64,000 bases of DNA, taken from positions 44,698-108,697 of the forward strand of contig JAUNWX010000005.1 in the NCBI GenBank assembly GCA_030540075.1, in the 5' to 3' direction. The notes beneath the pieces are model-generated. The model made no database searches and was not told the origin of the DNA. It saw only the letters and a list, made by a program, of their open reading frames with translations. Below, one piece after another: positions 42,929-50,742 of the stretch (position 1 is the stretch's first letter; each line of letters starts with the position of its first letter). Both the position numbers and the translations under genes were made by a program. The stretch is from Lachnospiraceae bacterium (lineage in GTDB: Bacteria > Bacillota > Clostridia > Lachnospirales > Lachnospiraceae).

Positions 42929-42968
42929 CTTGTAATTAGCAAAGAGTTAATTGCAAGGAGGTACTTAC

Positions 42969-44282
42969 ATGAAACCAAAACACATTAAACAGCTTTTAAT
43001 GTCGGAAATTGAAACTGTTGCAAACGCTTCCGATAAGTACTGTTCAAATCCAGGGCGTGATTTTTCACGAAAACGAAAACTCTCGTTCAAAAAAGTTGTG
43101 GAAAGTATTATCGGAATGGGGAGCAAGGGACTTACAAATGAGCTGATTGACATCTTTAATAATGAGCCTGACATGCCCTCAACCTCTGCCTTTATACAGC
43201 AACGGAGCAAAATCAAGCCGGAAGCCTTCAGGGATATAATGACAGGGTTCACAGAGAAGATAACCAGGCAATCTATCCGATTAAGATTGTTGGCGATAGA
43301 TGGTTCCGATATTCAAATTGCAACTAATCCAGATGACGAAGATACTTACTTTCAAGGGTCAAATGGTCAGAAGCCTTATAGTTTAATTCATTTAAATGCC
43401 CTTTATGATCTTGAACAACATATTTATATTGATTCGAAAATACAAGGACGTATGAGCTGGAATGAACATAAGGCATTGCAAGAAATGGTCGATAAATCAA
43501 ACATCCCAAAGGCCTTGGTTATCGCAGACAGGGGATATGAATCTTATAACAACATGGCGCATATACAAGAAAAAGGATGGTTCTTTTTGATACGTGTAAA
43601 AGATGGAAAAACTGGCATAAAGGGCGGATTGCTACTCCCTGAAGAGGATAAATTTGATATTGATATTTGTCTTAAGCTTGTACGAAAACGAACCAAACCG
43701 ATAAAGGAACTTCTAAAAGATAAAAATAAATACAGAGTTATCGCTCACAGCACAAGTTTCGATTATTTACCGGAGAGAACAAGAAAAGCAGATCCTGCCA
43801 CATTTTATGAGTTAAAGTTCAGGATAGTTCGTTTTGAAATAGGCCCTGACCGTTATGAAACAGTACTCACGAACCTTGACAAAGACGATTATCCGACGGC
43901 GGAGTTAAAAAGACTGTACGCTGCACGCTGGGGTATTGAAACATCATTTCGAGATTTAAAGTATACGTTAGGTATGCTTGATTTTCATTCAAAAAAGGTG
44001 ATGTCCATCCATCAAGAAATCTATGCACATCTGATTATGTATAACTTTTCTGAAATGATTACCTCGCACGTAGTCATTGCTAAAAAGCAAAGAAAGCATA
44101 CATATAAAGCAAACTTCTCAGTTGCCGTCCATATGTGCAGACGCTTCTTCTATGAAAGAACATCACCACCTGATTTAGAAACCATAATTGCAAGAAATCT
44201 TATACCAATACGGACAGAACGACATCGAATTCGAAATCTGACTGCGAAGGTTTTTCATGGCTTCTTGTATAGAGTAGCATAA
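42969..44282 (+). CDS. IS4-family-like DDE transposase
   Basis: 437 residues from ATG 42969 behind AAGGAGGT. DDE catalytic residues can be placed: first Asp in LLAIDGSDIQIATN, second in ALVIADRGYESYNN, and Glu in the YAARWGIETSFRDLKYTLGM segment (Y-x2-R-x3-E type signature of IS4). Length and organisation fit the family, and the frame is intact, so the element may be active. AT-rich composition contrasts with its surroundings. A terminator-like inverted repeat (44351-44360 with 44380-44389) follows. Confidence 0.93.
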   Translation: MKPKHIKQLLMSEIETVANASDKYCSNPGRDFSRKRKLSFKKVVESIIGMGSKGLTNELIDIFNNEPDMPSTSAFIQQRSKIKPEAFRDIMTGFTEKITRQSIRLRLLAIDGSDIQIATNPDDEDTYFQGSNGQKPYSLIHLNALYDLEQHIYIDSKIQGRMSWNEHKALQEMVDKSNIPKALVIADRGYESYNNMAHIQEKGWFFLIRVKDGKTGIKGGLLLPEEDKFDIDICLKLVRKRTKPIKELLKDKNKYRVIAHSTSFDYLPERTRKADPATFYELKFRIVRFEIGPDRYETVLTNLDKDDYPTAELKRLYAARWGIETSFRDLKYTLGMLDFHSKKVMSIHQEIYAHLIMYNFSEMITSHVVIAKKQRKHTYKANFSVAVHMCRRFFYERTSPPDLETIIARNLIPIRTERHRIRNLTAKVFHGFLYRVA

Positions 44283-44350
44283 TCGTGCAGAATTGAATAT
44301 TATTTTTTGGCAGACTTTGGTCTGTCTTATTGTGTTGACCAAAAATAAGA

Positions 44351-44390
44351 AAAGAGCGATTGAAGATAGAAATATTTCCATCGCTCTTTA
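44351..44390. terminator. Terminator after the transposase gene
   Basis: AAAGAGCGAT (44351-44360) pairs with ATCGCTCTTT (44380-44389). A- and T-rich flanks on both sides suggest bidirectional action. Confidence 0.75.
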
Positions 44391-44468
44391 TGTTTTGGAC
44401 GAACCTCTTAATTGTTCAATGTAAACTTAATGACATTGGCCGTGTGGCCTGTCCCCTCTTTATAACAT

Positions 44469-44924
44469 TTATTCTCCAAACAGCTGCTGGGAGTCCAGCA
44501 TCAGGGTGAATGGTCCGTCGTTCAGCAGCTCGACCTTCATGTCGGCGCCGAAGCGGCCGTGCTCGACGGTCGGCACGTACTTTCGGCACTCGGCCATGAA
44601 ATACTCGTAGAGAGCATTGGCCTTCTCCGGGGCACCGGCCTCGATGAAGCTCGGGCGGTTGCCCTTCCTGCAGTTCGCGTAGAGGGTGAACTGGCTCACG
44701 ACGAGCAGCTCTCCGCCGACATCGGCGAGGGAGCAGTTGGTCTTGCCGTTTTCGTCCGGGAAGATCCGGAGACCGCAGATTTTCTTCACCATGCGGTCTG
44801 CGAGCTCCTCGGTATCCGTTTCGGCGACGCCGAGGAGGATGAGGAAGCCGCGGCCGATGCGGCCGATCTGTTCACCGTCGACCGTGACGGAGGCGTGGTT
44901 GACGACCTGGATAACACATCTCAT
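44469..44924 (-). CDS. dtd: D-aminoacyl-tRNA deacylase
   Basis: 151 residues, full length. It removes D-amino acids (and Gly mis-loaded on tRNA-Ala) from t[24 protein letters not shown] is the standard start; the cross-subunit active-site motifs [17 protein letters not shown] and [11 protein letters not shown] (the GP motif) are intact. AAGGAG lies 8 nt before the ATG and partly overlaps the stop region of the upstream DUF4250 gene, so the two form an operon. A reverse GGCCAATGC copy lies at 44614-44622 within it. It ends 10 nt from the IS right end. Confidence 0.95.
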   Translation of the reverse strand: MRCVIQVVNHASVTVDGEQIGRIGRGFLILLGVAETDTEELADRMVKKICGLRIFPDENGKTNCSLADVGGELLVVSQFTLYANCRKGNRPSFIEAGAPEKANALYEYFMAECRKYVPTVEHGRFGADMKVELLNDGPFTLMLDSQQLFGE

Positions 44925-44936
44925 AGTGGTTTCTCC

Positions 44937-45113
44937 TTACTTAAACTGATTCAGCTCGCGGTTGTAGTGATAGTCGATGCCGGCGAGGGTCGCTTCGAGG
45001 GTGGCCTGGTCGGCGTCGAGCGCGTCGCAGAGGGCCTCGAGCGAGTCGTAGTTGTCGCGGAGCTGGGTGTTGAGGTAGCTCATCAGCATGACGGGATCCT
45101 TCGGTAAATTCAT
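44937..45113 (-). CDS. DUF4250 family small protein
   Basis: 58 residues from the ATG at 45113, 7 nt after AAGGA. The sequence MNLPKDPVMLMSYLNTQLRD and the C-terminal GIDYHYNRELNQF match what I recall of DUF4250, a small family almost confined to Clostridia, with no known function. It is an acidic, helical protein without membrane segments. dtd begins 12 nt after its stop codon, so the two are co-transcribed. Confidence 0.82.
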   Translation of the reverse strand: MNLPKDPVMLMSYLNTQLRDNYDSLEALCDALDADQATLEATLAGIDYHYNRELNQFK

Positions 45114-45327
45114 CTTCGTTCCTTTCTATGTTGTGAAATTCTGATCAAAATACTATAATGTTCAGTAATCTGCGGTTCTATGAGCTGTCGCGCGGGCCGA
45201 CACTGAGTGGCCGACCACGCCCGCGGTCATGAGCGCGCACAGACTGACCGCGGCGAGATGTACCAGGCGCCGGAGGCATTGGCCTCGGACAGGGTACAGG
45301 AAGCCGCATCCGAAAGGAGTATAGCAT

Positions 45328-45756
45328 ATGAGAGACGAGAATTGTATTTTCTGTAAGCTTGCCAATGGAGATATTCCGACGACCACCCTCTACGAGGACG
45401 ACACGTTCCGCGTGATTTTCGACGCGAGCCCGGCGACGGTGGGCCACGTCCTGATCATCCCGAAGGAGCATTATGAGGACCTCACGCAGCTGCCGGACGA
45501 GGTGGCGGCGCAGGTGATGCCGCTCGCACGTCGCATCGGCATCGCGGAGATGGAGGCGCTCGGCGCGAAGGGCTTTAACGTCGTGCAGAACAACGGCGAG
45601 GCGGCCGGCCAGACCGTGCATCACTTCCACACACACATCATCCCGCGTTACGGCGCAGAGGACGAGATGGTGCTCTGGAAGCCGGGTACGACCGACGCAG
45701 CGGAGCTCGCGGATACCTGCGAGAAGCTGCAGGCGGCGCTGAACAACGAGCGCTGA
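45328..45756 (+). CDS. HIT family nucleotide hydrolase/transferase
   Basis: 142 residues with the histidine-triad active site HHFHTHIIP near residue 100, GHVLIIPKEHYEDL and the N-terminal CIFCKLANGDIPTTTLYEDD, whose CxxC fits the zinc-binding HINT-type branch. Members hydrolyse purine phosphoramidates or dinucleoside polyphosphates. AAAGGAG precedes the ATG by 9 nt. Upstream, 45114-45327 holds inverted repeats (GACCGCGG type) and a reverse GGCCAATGC at 45276-45284; it shows no other gene. Confidence 0.9.
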   Translation: MRDENCIFCKLANGDIPTTTLYEDDTFRVIFDASPATVGHVLIIPKEHYEDLTQLPDEVAAQVMPLARRIGIAEMEALGAKGFNVVQNNGEAAGQTVHHFHTHIIPRYGAEDEMVLWKPGTTDAAELADTCEKLQAALNNER

Positions 45757-45781
45757 GGACATGTCGCTGTGCCCTCCGGCG

Positions 45782-45853
45782 GACGCGGGCGCTTCACTGC
45801 GCCTGAGCCGTTGCGGTGACGCAGGCACTTCACGCTGCCTGGGCCAATGCCGG
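45782..45853 (+). repeat. Two tandem 36-bp hairpin repeats ending in GGCCAATGC
   Basis: Units 45782-45817 and 45818-45853 share GACGC.GGC.CTTCAC...GCCTG.GCC..TGC. Each holds an inner hairpin (GGCGC/GCGCC and AGGCA/TGCCT). The second unit ends in the exact motif GGCCAATGC (45842-45850), the first in AGCCGTTGC. Confidence 0.72.
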
Positions 45854-45885
45854 GGGCCGCAGCATAGATGGGAGAATTTCATTCG

Positions 45886-46968
45886 ATGATGACGAAAAAG
45901 ATCGTGCTGACCGGTGGCGGTACCGCCGGCCATGTCACTGCAAATATCGCACTGATGCCACGCCTGCGCGCGGACGGTTATGAGGTGCACTACATCGGTT
46001 CCTACGACGGGATCGAGAAGAAGATGATGGAGCGCGAGGAGGTGCCGTACACGGGGATCTCCACGGGGAAGCTCCGCCGCTACTTCGATCTTAAGAACTT
46101 TTCGGATCCGATCCGTGTGCTGAAGGGCTACGGGGAGGCGAAGCGGGCGCTGCGACAGATCCAGCCGGACATCGTGTTCAGTAAGGGAGGCTTCGTGGCT
46201 GTGCCGGTGGTCTGGGCGGCGCACGCCCTGCACATCCCGGTGGTGACGCACGAGTCCGACATGACGCCGGGCCTCGCAAATAAGCTCTGCCTCCGCGCCG
46301 CGAGCCGGATATGCTGTAACTTCCCGGAGACAACGAAGTCCCTGCCGGCGGGCAAGGCCGTGCTGACAGGTTCGCCGATTCGTGAGAAGCTGCTCCAGGG
46401 CACCCGCGAGGCGGGACTCGCGATGACCGGATTCAGCGGTGAGAAGCCGGTGCTGATGGAGATCGGCGGTTCCCTCGGCTCCGTAGCGATCAACACAGCG
46501 CTCCGTGCGATGCTGCCGCAGCTCCTCGAGAAGTACGATGTGATCCACATCTGCGGGAAGGGCAACCTCGACGAGTCGCTCGCGGACACGCCGGGCTACA
46601 AGCAGTACGAGTTCCTGTCCGACGGACTCCGGAATCTCTACGCCCTCGCCGACGTCGTGATTTCCCGCGCCGGTGCCAATGTCATCTGCGAGCTGCTGGC
46701 ACTGAAGAAGCCGAATATCCTGATCCCGCTGCCGCTCGACCAGAGCCGCGGCGACCAGATCCTGAACGCGGAGTCCTTCGAGAAGCAGGGCTTCAGCTAC
46801 GTCCTCGATCAGCACGCGATGGAGAAGGACTCGACGCTCCTCTCGACGGCCATCGAGACCGTCTATGCGAAGCGTGAGCAGTACATCGCCGTGATGGAGC
46901 AGTCCCAGCAGGGAAACGGCGTCGACCAGGTCATCGCCGTGCTGCGGGAAGTCGTAAATAATAATTAA
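45886..46968 (+). CDS. murG: UDP-N-acetylglucosamine transferase MurG (lipid II synthase)
   Basis: 360 residues from ATG 45886, placed about 10 nt after GGGAGA; an ATG at 45868 lacks a ribosome site. MurG adds GlcNAc to lipid I at the inner membrane face. The glycine-rich TGGGTAGHVTANIALMPRL loop, FSKGGFVAVPVVWAA, THESDMTPGLANKL and the donor-binding ISRAGANVICELLALKKPNILIPLP region are present. A tandem repeat lies just upstream. mtnN follows 11 nt downstream, so the two are probably co-transcribed although unrelated in pathway. Confidence 0.93.
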   Translation: MMTKKIVLTGGGTAGHVTANIALMPRLRADGYEVHYIGSYDGIEKKMMEREEVPYTGISTGKLRRYFDLKNFSDPIRVLKGYGEAKRALRQIQPDIVFSKGGFVAVPVVWAAHALHIPVVTHESDMTPGLANKLCLRAASRICCNFPETTKSLPAGKAVLTGSPIREKLLQGTREAGLAMTGFSGEKPVLMEIGGSLGSVAINTALRAMLPQLLEKYDVIHICGKGNLDESLADTPGYKQYEFLSDGLRNLYALADVVISRAGANVICELLALKKPNILIPLPLDQSRGDQILNAESFEKQGFSYVLDQHAMEKDSTLLSTAIETVYAKREQYIAVMEQSQQGNGVDQVIAVLREVVNNN

Positions 46969-46979
46969 GAGGTTTAGAA

Positions 46980-47672
46980 ATGATTGGAATTATTGGAGCA
47001 ATGGATGAAGAGGTCGAGAAGCTGAAGGCGGACATCACCGACGCAGTGAGCGAAGTACACAACGGACTCACTTTCGTGACCGGTCAGCTGAACGGGAAGG
47101 ACGTCACCGTGGTGCGCTCAGGCATTGGCAAGGTCAATGCTGGCGCCTGCACAGCGGTGCTGATCGACCGTTTCGCGGTGGACTGCGTCATCAACACCGG
47201 CATCGCCGGATCCCTCGACGCCCACATCAATATCGGAGACATTGTCCTTTCAGAGGATGCGGTGCAGTACGACATGGATGCGACGAATTTCGGCTACCAG
47301 CTCGGGGAGATCCCGCGCGTCGGCACCATGGCCTTCCACGCGGACGACCGTCTGATCGCCGCCGCAGAGGAGGAGAACCGCCGCGTGAACCCGGAGATCC
47401 GCACCTTCATCGGCCGCGTCTGCAGCGGTGACAAGTTTGTCTCCGACGGCGACACGAAGAACTGGATCATCAAGCACTTCCAGGGCCGCTGCTGCGAGAT
47501 GGAGGGCGCGGCTATCGCCCAGATCGCATGGCAGAATCACGTCCCGTTTGTCATCATCCGCGCCATCTCCGACAAGGCCGACGACTCCGCCCACGTGGAC
47601 TACCCGACCTTCGAAAAGCAGGCCATCGAGCACTGCGTGAAGCTCACCGAAGCACTCGTGGCGAGAATCTGA
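46980..47672 (+). CDS. mtnN: 5'-methylthioadenosine/S-adenosylhomocysteine nucleosidase
   Basis: 230 residues, typical length. It cleaves MTA and SAH to adenine and thioribose products in methionine salvage and the activated methyl cycle. Family signatures: MIGIIGAMDEEVEKL, RSGIGKVNAGACTAVLIDRF, NTGIAGSLD, the ribose-binding CEMEGAAIAQIAW and the catalytic Asp in RAISDKADDSAHVDY. The ATG is 5 nt after AAGAGG. Second gene after murG. A terminator lies about 120 nt downstream. Confidence 0.95.
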   Translation: MIGIIGAMDEEVEKLKADITDAVSEVHNGLTFVTGQLNGKDVTVVRSGIGKVNAGACTAVLIDRFAVDCVINTGIAGSLDAHINIGDIVLSEDAVQYDMDATNFGYQLGEIPRVGTMAFHADDRLIAAAEEENRRVNPEIRTFIGRVCSGDKFVSDGDTKNWIIKHFQGRCCEMEGAAIAQIAWQNHVPFVIIRAISDKADDSAHVDYPTFEKQAIEHCVKLTEALVARI

Positions 47673-47794
47673 TGCGCGAGACACAGGGGCTCAGGATTTG
47701 AAATCGGAATAGTTGAAGTATTCGTGATGAGGATCTGGCGATGGAGATAGTAACAGTTCAGCCGCGAGTATTTCCTGATATACAGATGTTTTTT

Positions 47795-47821
47795 GGAGGC
47801 GTTCACCGGGGCGCCTCTTTT
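47795..47821 (+). terminator. Terminator downstream of mtnN
   Basis: GAGGCG (47796-47801) pairs with CGCCTC (47812-47817), followed by TTTT. A MITE-end-like GTAACAGTTCAG lies 50 nt before it (47747). Confidence 0.7.
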
Positions 47822-47893
47822 GTTTGCCTGCCCACCCCAGTGTACACCTTTTATCTTCTTACATATCGGCCCCGCCCCATGCAGGCAAACAAA
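47819..47893 (-). other. G-tract hairpin element B
   Basis: A perfect 13-bp stem (47819-47831 with 47881-47893; TTTGTTTGCCTGC type) closes a 49-nt loop. On the minus strand the loop reads ATGGGGCGGGGCCGA at its start and CTGGGGTGG at its end, giving four G-tracts. Loop ends match element A (28069-28139) while the stem sequence differs completely. It lies 80 nt 3' of the AbiEii gene, on the same strand. Confidence 0.62.
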
Positions 47894-47972
47894 AAAATCG
47901 ACGCCTGTTTTCGTTCGAGCGGGTGATGCTGTATCAAAACAGCCCAATATGAAAATGATGCTAACGTTAAAA

Positions 47973-49019
47973 TTATCTGTACTCTCTCAACAATCTATCC
48001 GCTAATACTAAATATCCATAGTTATCCGAACGAGTCTTACGAAAAGCCTTCATAGTGAGAAGATCCTTTTGCGAAAGATTTTCTGCCCGAAGGCTATCCA
48101 TATCCAAACTCTTTACAAATGGCGTCTCCGTCAGTAGGCAAGCGGCCATATAGATCACTCTAGGTGCCAAGATCGATGCCGTCTCCATATTGAAGCCCCT
48201 CTCATAGATATGGTTCACGATGTCTCTCGTTCCCTGAAGGTATGAAGAAAAATCTTCAGCAGATGTTTTTCCTCTCGAACCGATGCATACCGCCGCCTGT
48301 ATGGTATCCTCTAACGCCTGCCTTGTGGTCGACTTATTCCCTCTGTATCGAATCTCCGCATCCGAAATGGCGAAATACGTGTTCCTGACATCATCAAAGA
48401 CCTCATGATGTTCAATCAGCGTACTGACATCATAGAACTGTTTTATAACTTCCAGGTCTTTCTTCTTTCTTAGTGGAATTCCCGTTGTATACGGAGCAAA
48501 CGCTGTAAGCTTGTCACCAAGAACGCAGTCTATAGACGGAAGTTTCACACGCAGATTTTCACCTTCTGTCAGTAACAGTTCACTTGAGATTTCTTTCTCA
48601 ACGAGCCGCTCATAATGGTTTTCTTCAAACAACACATCCAGCAATATATACAAAGGTCCTCGTCTGACCGGAGAATCATATGTGAACTTAAAGTGTTTCT
48701 TCACAATGTTGTTCCTGCCGATACGCTCCTGCTCCTCCATAGCTGTAAAAGGAAAAATGTGTGACGCTCTTTCGATATAGGCTGCTATATCTGTTCCAGG
48801 ATTCACAACAATATCTATATCTGTAGATAATCGCTTCGGCTTCGGCAACAATAAAAGTAAACTGGTTCCACCCTTAAATACAAAATCCAATCCAACCGTT
48901 GCGAGTGCCTCCAACAGACCAAAGGCATATAGAGTTCTCTCTATCAATCCTGGGTCCCCTTTGCTTGCAGCCTGGAGATCACGAATATGTTGTTCCTCAT
49001 AGTTTTCTTTTATAATCAT
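47973..49019 (-). CDS. AbiEii/AbiGii-type nucleotidyltransferase toxin
   Basis: 348 residues. The N-terminal nucleotidyltransferase signature is FVFKGGTSLLLLLPKPKRLS followed by TDIDIVV (GGTSL plus DxD), with a third acidic position near LYILLDVLFE. The lysine-containing LPSIDCVLGDKLTAFAPYTTG segment is also typical of AbiEii. Characterised relatives act as toxins in abortive phage infection, modifying tRNA acceptor ends. It overlaps the upstream gene by 4 nt (ATGA), giving the antitoxin-toxin order. AT-rich composition suggests transfer. No promoter of its own is evident. Confidence 0.85.
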   Translation of the reverse strand: MIIKENYEEQHIRDLQAASKGDPGLIERTLYAFGLLEALATVGLDFVFKGGTSLLLLLPKPKRLSTDIDIVVNPGTDIAAYIERASHIFPFTAMEEQERIGRNNIVKKHFKFTYDSPVRRGPLYILLDVLFEENHYERLVEKEISSELLLTEGENLRVKLPSIDCVLGDKLTAFAPYTTGIPLRKKKDLEVIKQFYDVSTLIEHHEVFDDVRNTYFAISDAEIRYRGNKSTTRQALEDTIQAAVCIGSRGKTSAEDFSSYLQGTRDIVNHIYERGFNMETASILAPRVIYMAACLLTETPFVKSLDMDSLRAENLSQKDLLTMKAFRKTRSDNYGYLVLADRLLREYR

Positions 49020-49738
49020 ACATTTACTATCCTTCCATATTCATTCAATGCATTCATCATTTTTTCGGTTGCACCTTTGCGTTTTGCGTAACGCATCATC
49101 GTTCTCTCATCAATAATGAAGTCATGGTATGCACCTTCAACAATTGCAGCCTTTTCACCATCAGGAACAATTCCCCCGATCAATTTATCAGTAAGGACAT
49201 CAACAAGTATTTTTTCTATTCTTGCCTGCCATGGTTTATCAATACCTTTCGGTGTCTCCGATGGTAAGCGTGTCAAGACAATCTCATCATCCTGAAAATA
49301 TCTGTAATACATTTCCAGAGAAGGCTTAAGCATTACTCTTCCCGGATATTTTTCATTCAAAGTATCAAAAACATATTCTACAAGCTCATGCTCAACCGCT
49401 ACAAAGATCGTATTATGCGCTACAAGATGATTCATAAATTGGTTTAACTGCGTCATCTCAAACACCTGGAAATCAGCATCATAGTAATTATCTTCAATAA
49501 GATTTGCGACATCTTCTGCTTCGCTGGAATAACTGTGCAGATATACCTGCCTGTTTTTTATGGCAGTGTACTGATTCCATCCTTTGCGGATAATCTCTCC
49601 GCTGTCTAACGCTTTTTGAAGTTCATACTTACTCTGTGGTTCAGTAAGACCACGTTTCTCATTCATAACCTGATTGTATTCGTTTCTCGAAAAAGACTCC
49701 ATTTCTTTCAAACATTCAGGAATTGTAATACTCTTCAT
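49016..49738 (-). CDS. AbiEi-like/DUF6577-type partner of the nucleotidyltransferase toxin
   Basis: 240 residues. The N-terminal 55 residues look like a winged helix (FSRNEYNQVMNEKRGLTEPQ then ELQKALDSGEIIRKGWNQY), followed by a mixed domain (FQVFEMTQLNQFMNHLVAHN, FVAVEH) and a C-terminal helical part. Gene order and 4-nt overlap with AbiEii imply the antitoxin and autorepressor role of AbiEi. The family assignment to DUF6577 is from memory. Repeats matching operator expectations lie at 49782-49884 just upstream. No clear AGGAGG is seen; GGAGGG lies about 9 nt before the ATG on the minus strand. Confidence 0.72.
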   Translation of the reverse strand: MKSITIPECLKEMESFSRNEYNQVMNEKRGLTEPQSKYELQKALDSGEIIRKGWNQYTAIKNRQVYLHSYSSEAEDVANLIEDNYYDADFQVFEMTQLNQFMNHLVAHNTIFVAVEHELVEYVFDTLNEKYPGRVMLKPSLEMYYRYFQDDEIVLTRLPSETPKGIDKPWQARIEKILVDVLTDKLIGGIVPDGEKAAIVEGAYHDFIIDERTMMRYAKRKGATEKMMNALNEYGRIVNV

Positions 49739-49781
49739 TACATTCGCCCTCCCGTTTTTTGCTTTTTCACAGTAATCCTCA

Positions 49782-49884
49782 TTTACTGCGAATATTCTAA
49801 TTCTGGTATACTTTACACATACTTCACTGTCAACTGAATCATCGCAGTATTTTCACTTTACTGCGGATTTTCTGATTCTGTATA
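49782..49884 (-). promoter_or_regulatory. Repeated operator/promoter region of the AbiE-type operon
   Basis: Two direct repeats of about 28 bp, 49782-49810 and 49857-49884, share TTTACTGCG.AT.TTCT.ATTCTG.TATA. Each contains a minus-strand -10-like TATAC(A/C). An inverted GCAGTA (49843-49848) lies between them. The layout fits autoregulation by an AbiEi-like protein. The rest of the gap 49739-50179 holds one bidirectional terminator and nothing else evident. Confidence 0.55.
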
Positions 49885-50018
49885 AAAACTGAAATCTAAA
49901 TTTCAGGAATAGCCAGAGTCATATTCGTACTGTTTTCCATAGACTGATTCTAACATGACTCTCCTCATCTGCATATCGTCGTCAAACAGACTATATTAAG
50001 CGGTTTACCTCTCCAAAA

Positions 50019-50064
50019 AGAGACCACACAGCGGACGATTATGTCGGCTGTGTGGTCTCTTTCT
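50019..50064. terminator. Bidirectional terminator in the 49.7-50.2 kb gap
   Basis: AGAGACCACACAGC (50019-50032) pairs with GCTGTGTGGTCTCT (50047-50060), a perfect 14-bp stem with T-runs on both sides. It may end the minus-strand hypothetical gene at 50180. Confidence 0.85.
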
Positions 50065-50179
50065 AAGTGCTTAATAAATTACGGTGGCTGTGATTTTTTG
50101 CTCGATTTCTATGAAAGATTTGCCATTGAAACATTTTTCCGAAAGAACGGCATCTATCACGGACGGAGGGATATCGCCC

Positions 50180-50446
50180 TCACTCCTCGATGACTTCGAT
50201 GCGGAGGTAGTCGAAGCTGATCGGTTCCATGAAGCAGTCTTCGCGGAAGACGGTGACAGACTTCCGCTGGAACTCCCGGATGTTCGTGGAAAGCCAGATC
50301 GGTACGGCGAGGTCCATGTACTCGCAGATTTCTTTCAGCGCGGTGAGCACGCGATCGGTGCGGGACATGCTGTAGTCCTCCTGTCGGGAAACACAGTTCC
50401 GAACGATACGTCCGTCCTTATAAATTGTGCCACACATACGAAACAT
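50180..50446 (-). CDS. Conserved hypothetical small protein
   Basis: 88 residues from the ATG at 50446, 5 nt after AAAGGAGA on the minus strand; the open frame continues upstream without a ribosome site. MFRMCGTIYKDGRIVRNCVS, RTDRVLTALKEICEYMDLAVPIWL and a C-terminal FDYLRIEVIEE are visible. From memory very similar small proteins are widespread in Lachnospiraceae, with no known function. It is soluble, mixed alpha/beta and mildly acidic. It has a terminator 120 nt downstream and appears monocistronic. Confidence 0.72.
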   Translation of the reverse strand: MFRMCGTIYKDGRIVRNCVSRQEDYSMSRTDRVLTALKEICEYMDLAVPIWLSTNIREFQRKSVTVFREDCFMEPISFDYLRIEVIEE

Positions 50447-50546
50447 GGGATTCTCCTTTGTAATGTCAACTGACTCGACCGCGCTGGCCCCTGCCTGAAC
50501 TGCTGTAAAAAATCCGGGATGCGCACGGTTCTGAAGCGCCTTCCCG

Positions 50547-50575
50547 TTTATCACGAAGTAGATAAATGCTATAAT
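50547..50575 (+). promoter_or_regulatory. Promoter of the coiled-coil membrane protein gene
   Basis: TTTATC (50547-50552), 17 nt, extended -10 TGC-TATAAT (50570-50575). The leader would be about 160 nt; nothing else is visible in it. A MITE-end-like CTGCCTGAACTG lies upstream near 50488. Confidence 0.6.
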
Positions 50576-50742
50576 AGTTTCAGAACGGAAGAAATTTGTT
50601 TTTGCGGTTCTGCGTTCATGGTTTATTCAAATATGGATACTATGATGAAGTAAATCTGTAGTTTATTACCTTAATGGAAATAAACCGAAAAGTAAAGACC
50701 GTGTGAATCATGAATTCATCGCTTTCAGGAGGACAGAAGATC

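Larger units (their letters stand above)
42758..44459. mobile_element. IS4-family-like insertion sequence, 1702 bp, complete
   Basis: The element is bounded by 36-bp inverted ends (42758-42793 and 44424-44459) that match except for four central bases. Both ends read GGCC-GTGT-GGCC on the + strand, so the GTGT core is not inverted. Inside are a terminator after the left end, a 15-bp hairpin, one transposase gene and a second terminator before the right end. It lies between the adhesin and dtd. No clear target duplication is visible. The ends each carry a GGCCAATG motif. Confidence 0.9.

Noticed and set aside
42748-44470. Target-site duplication for the IS4-like element
   Set aside because: Flanking bases (GAAAGAG on the left, TTATAAC on the right) do not form a convincing direct repeat at any end placement tried.
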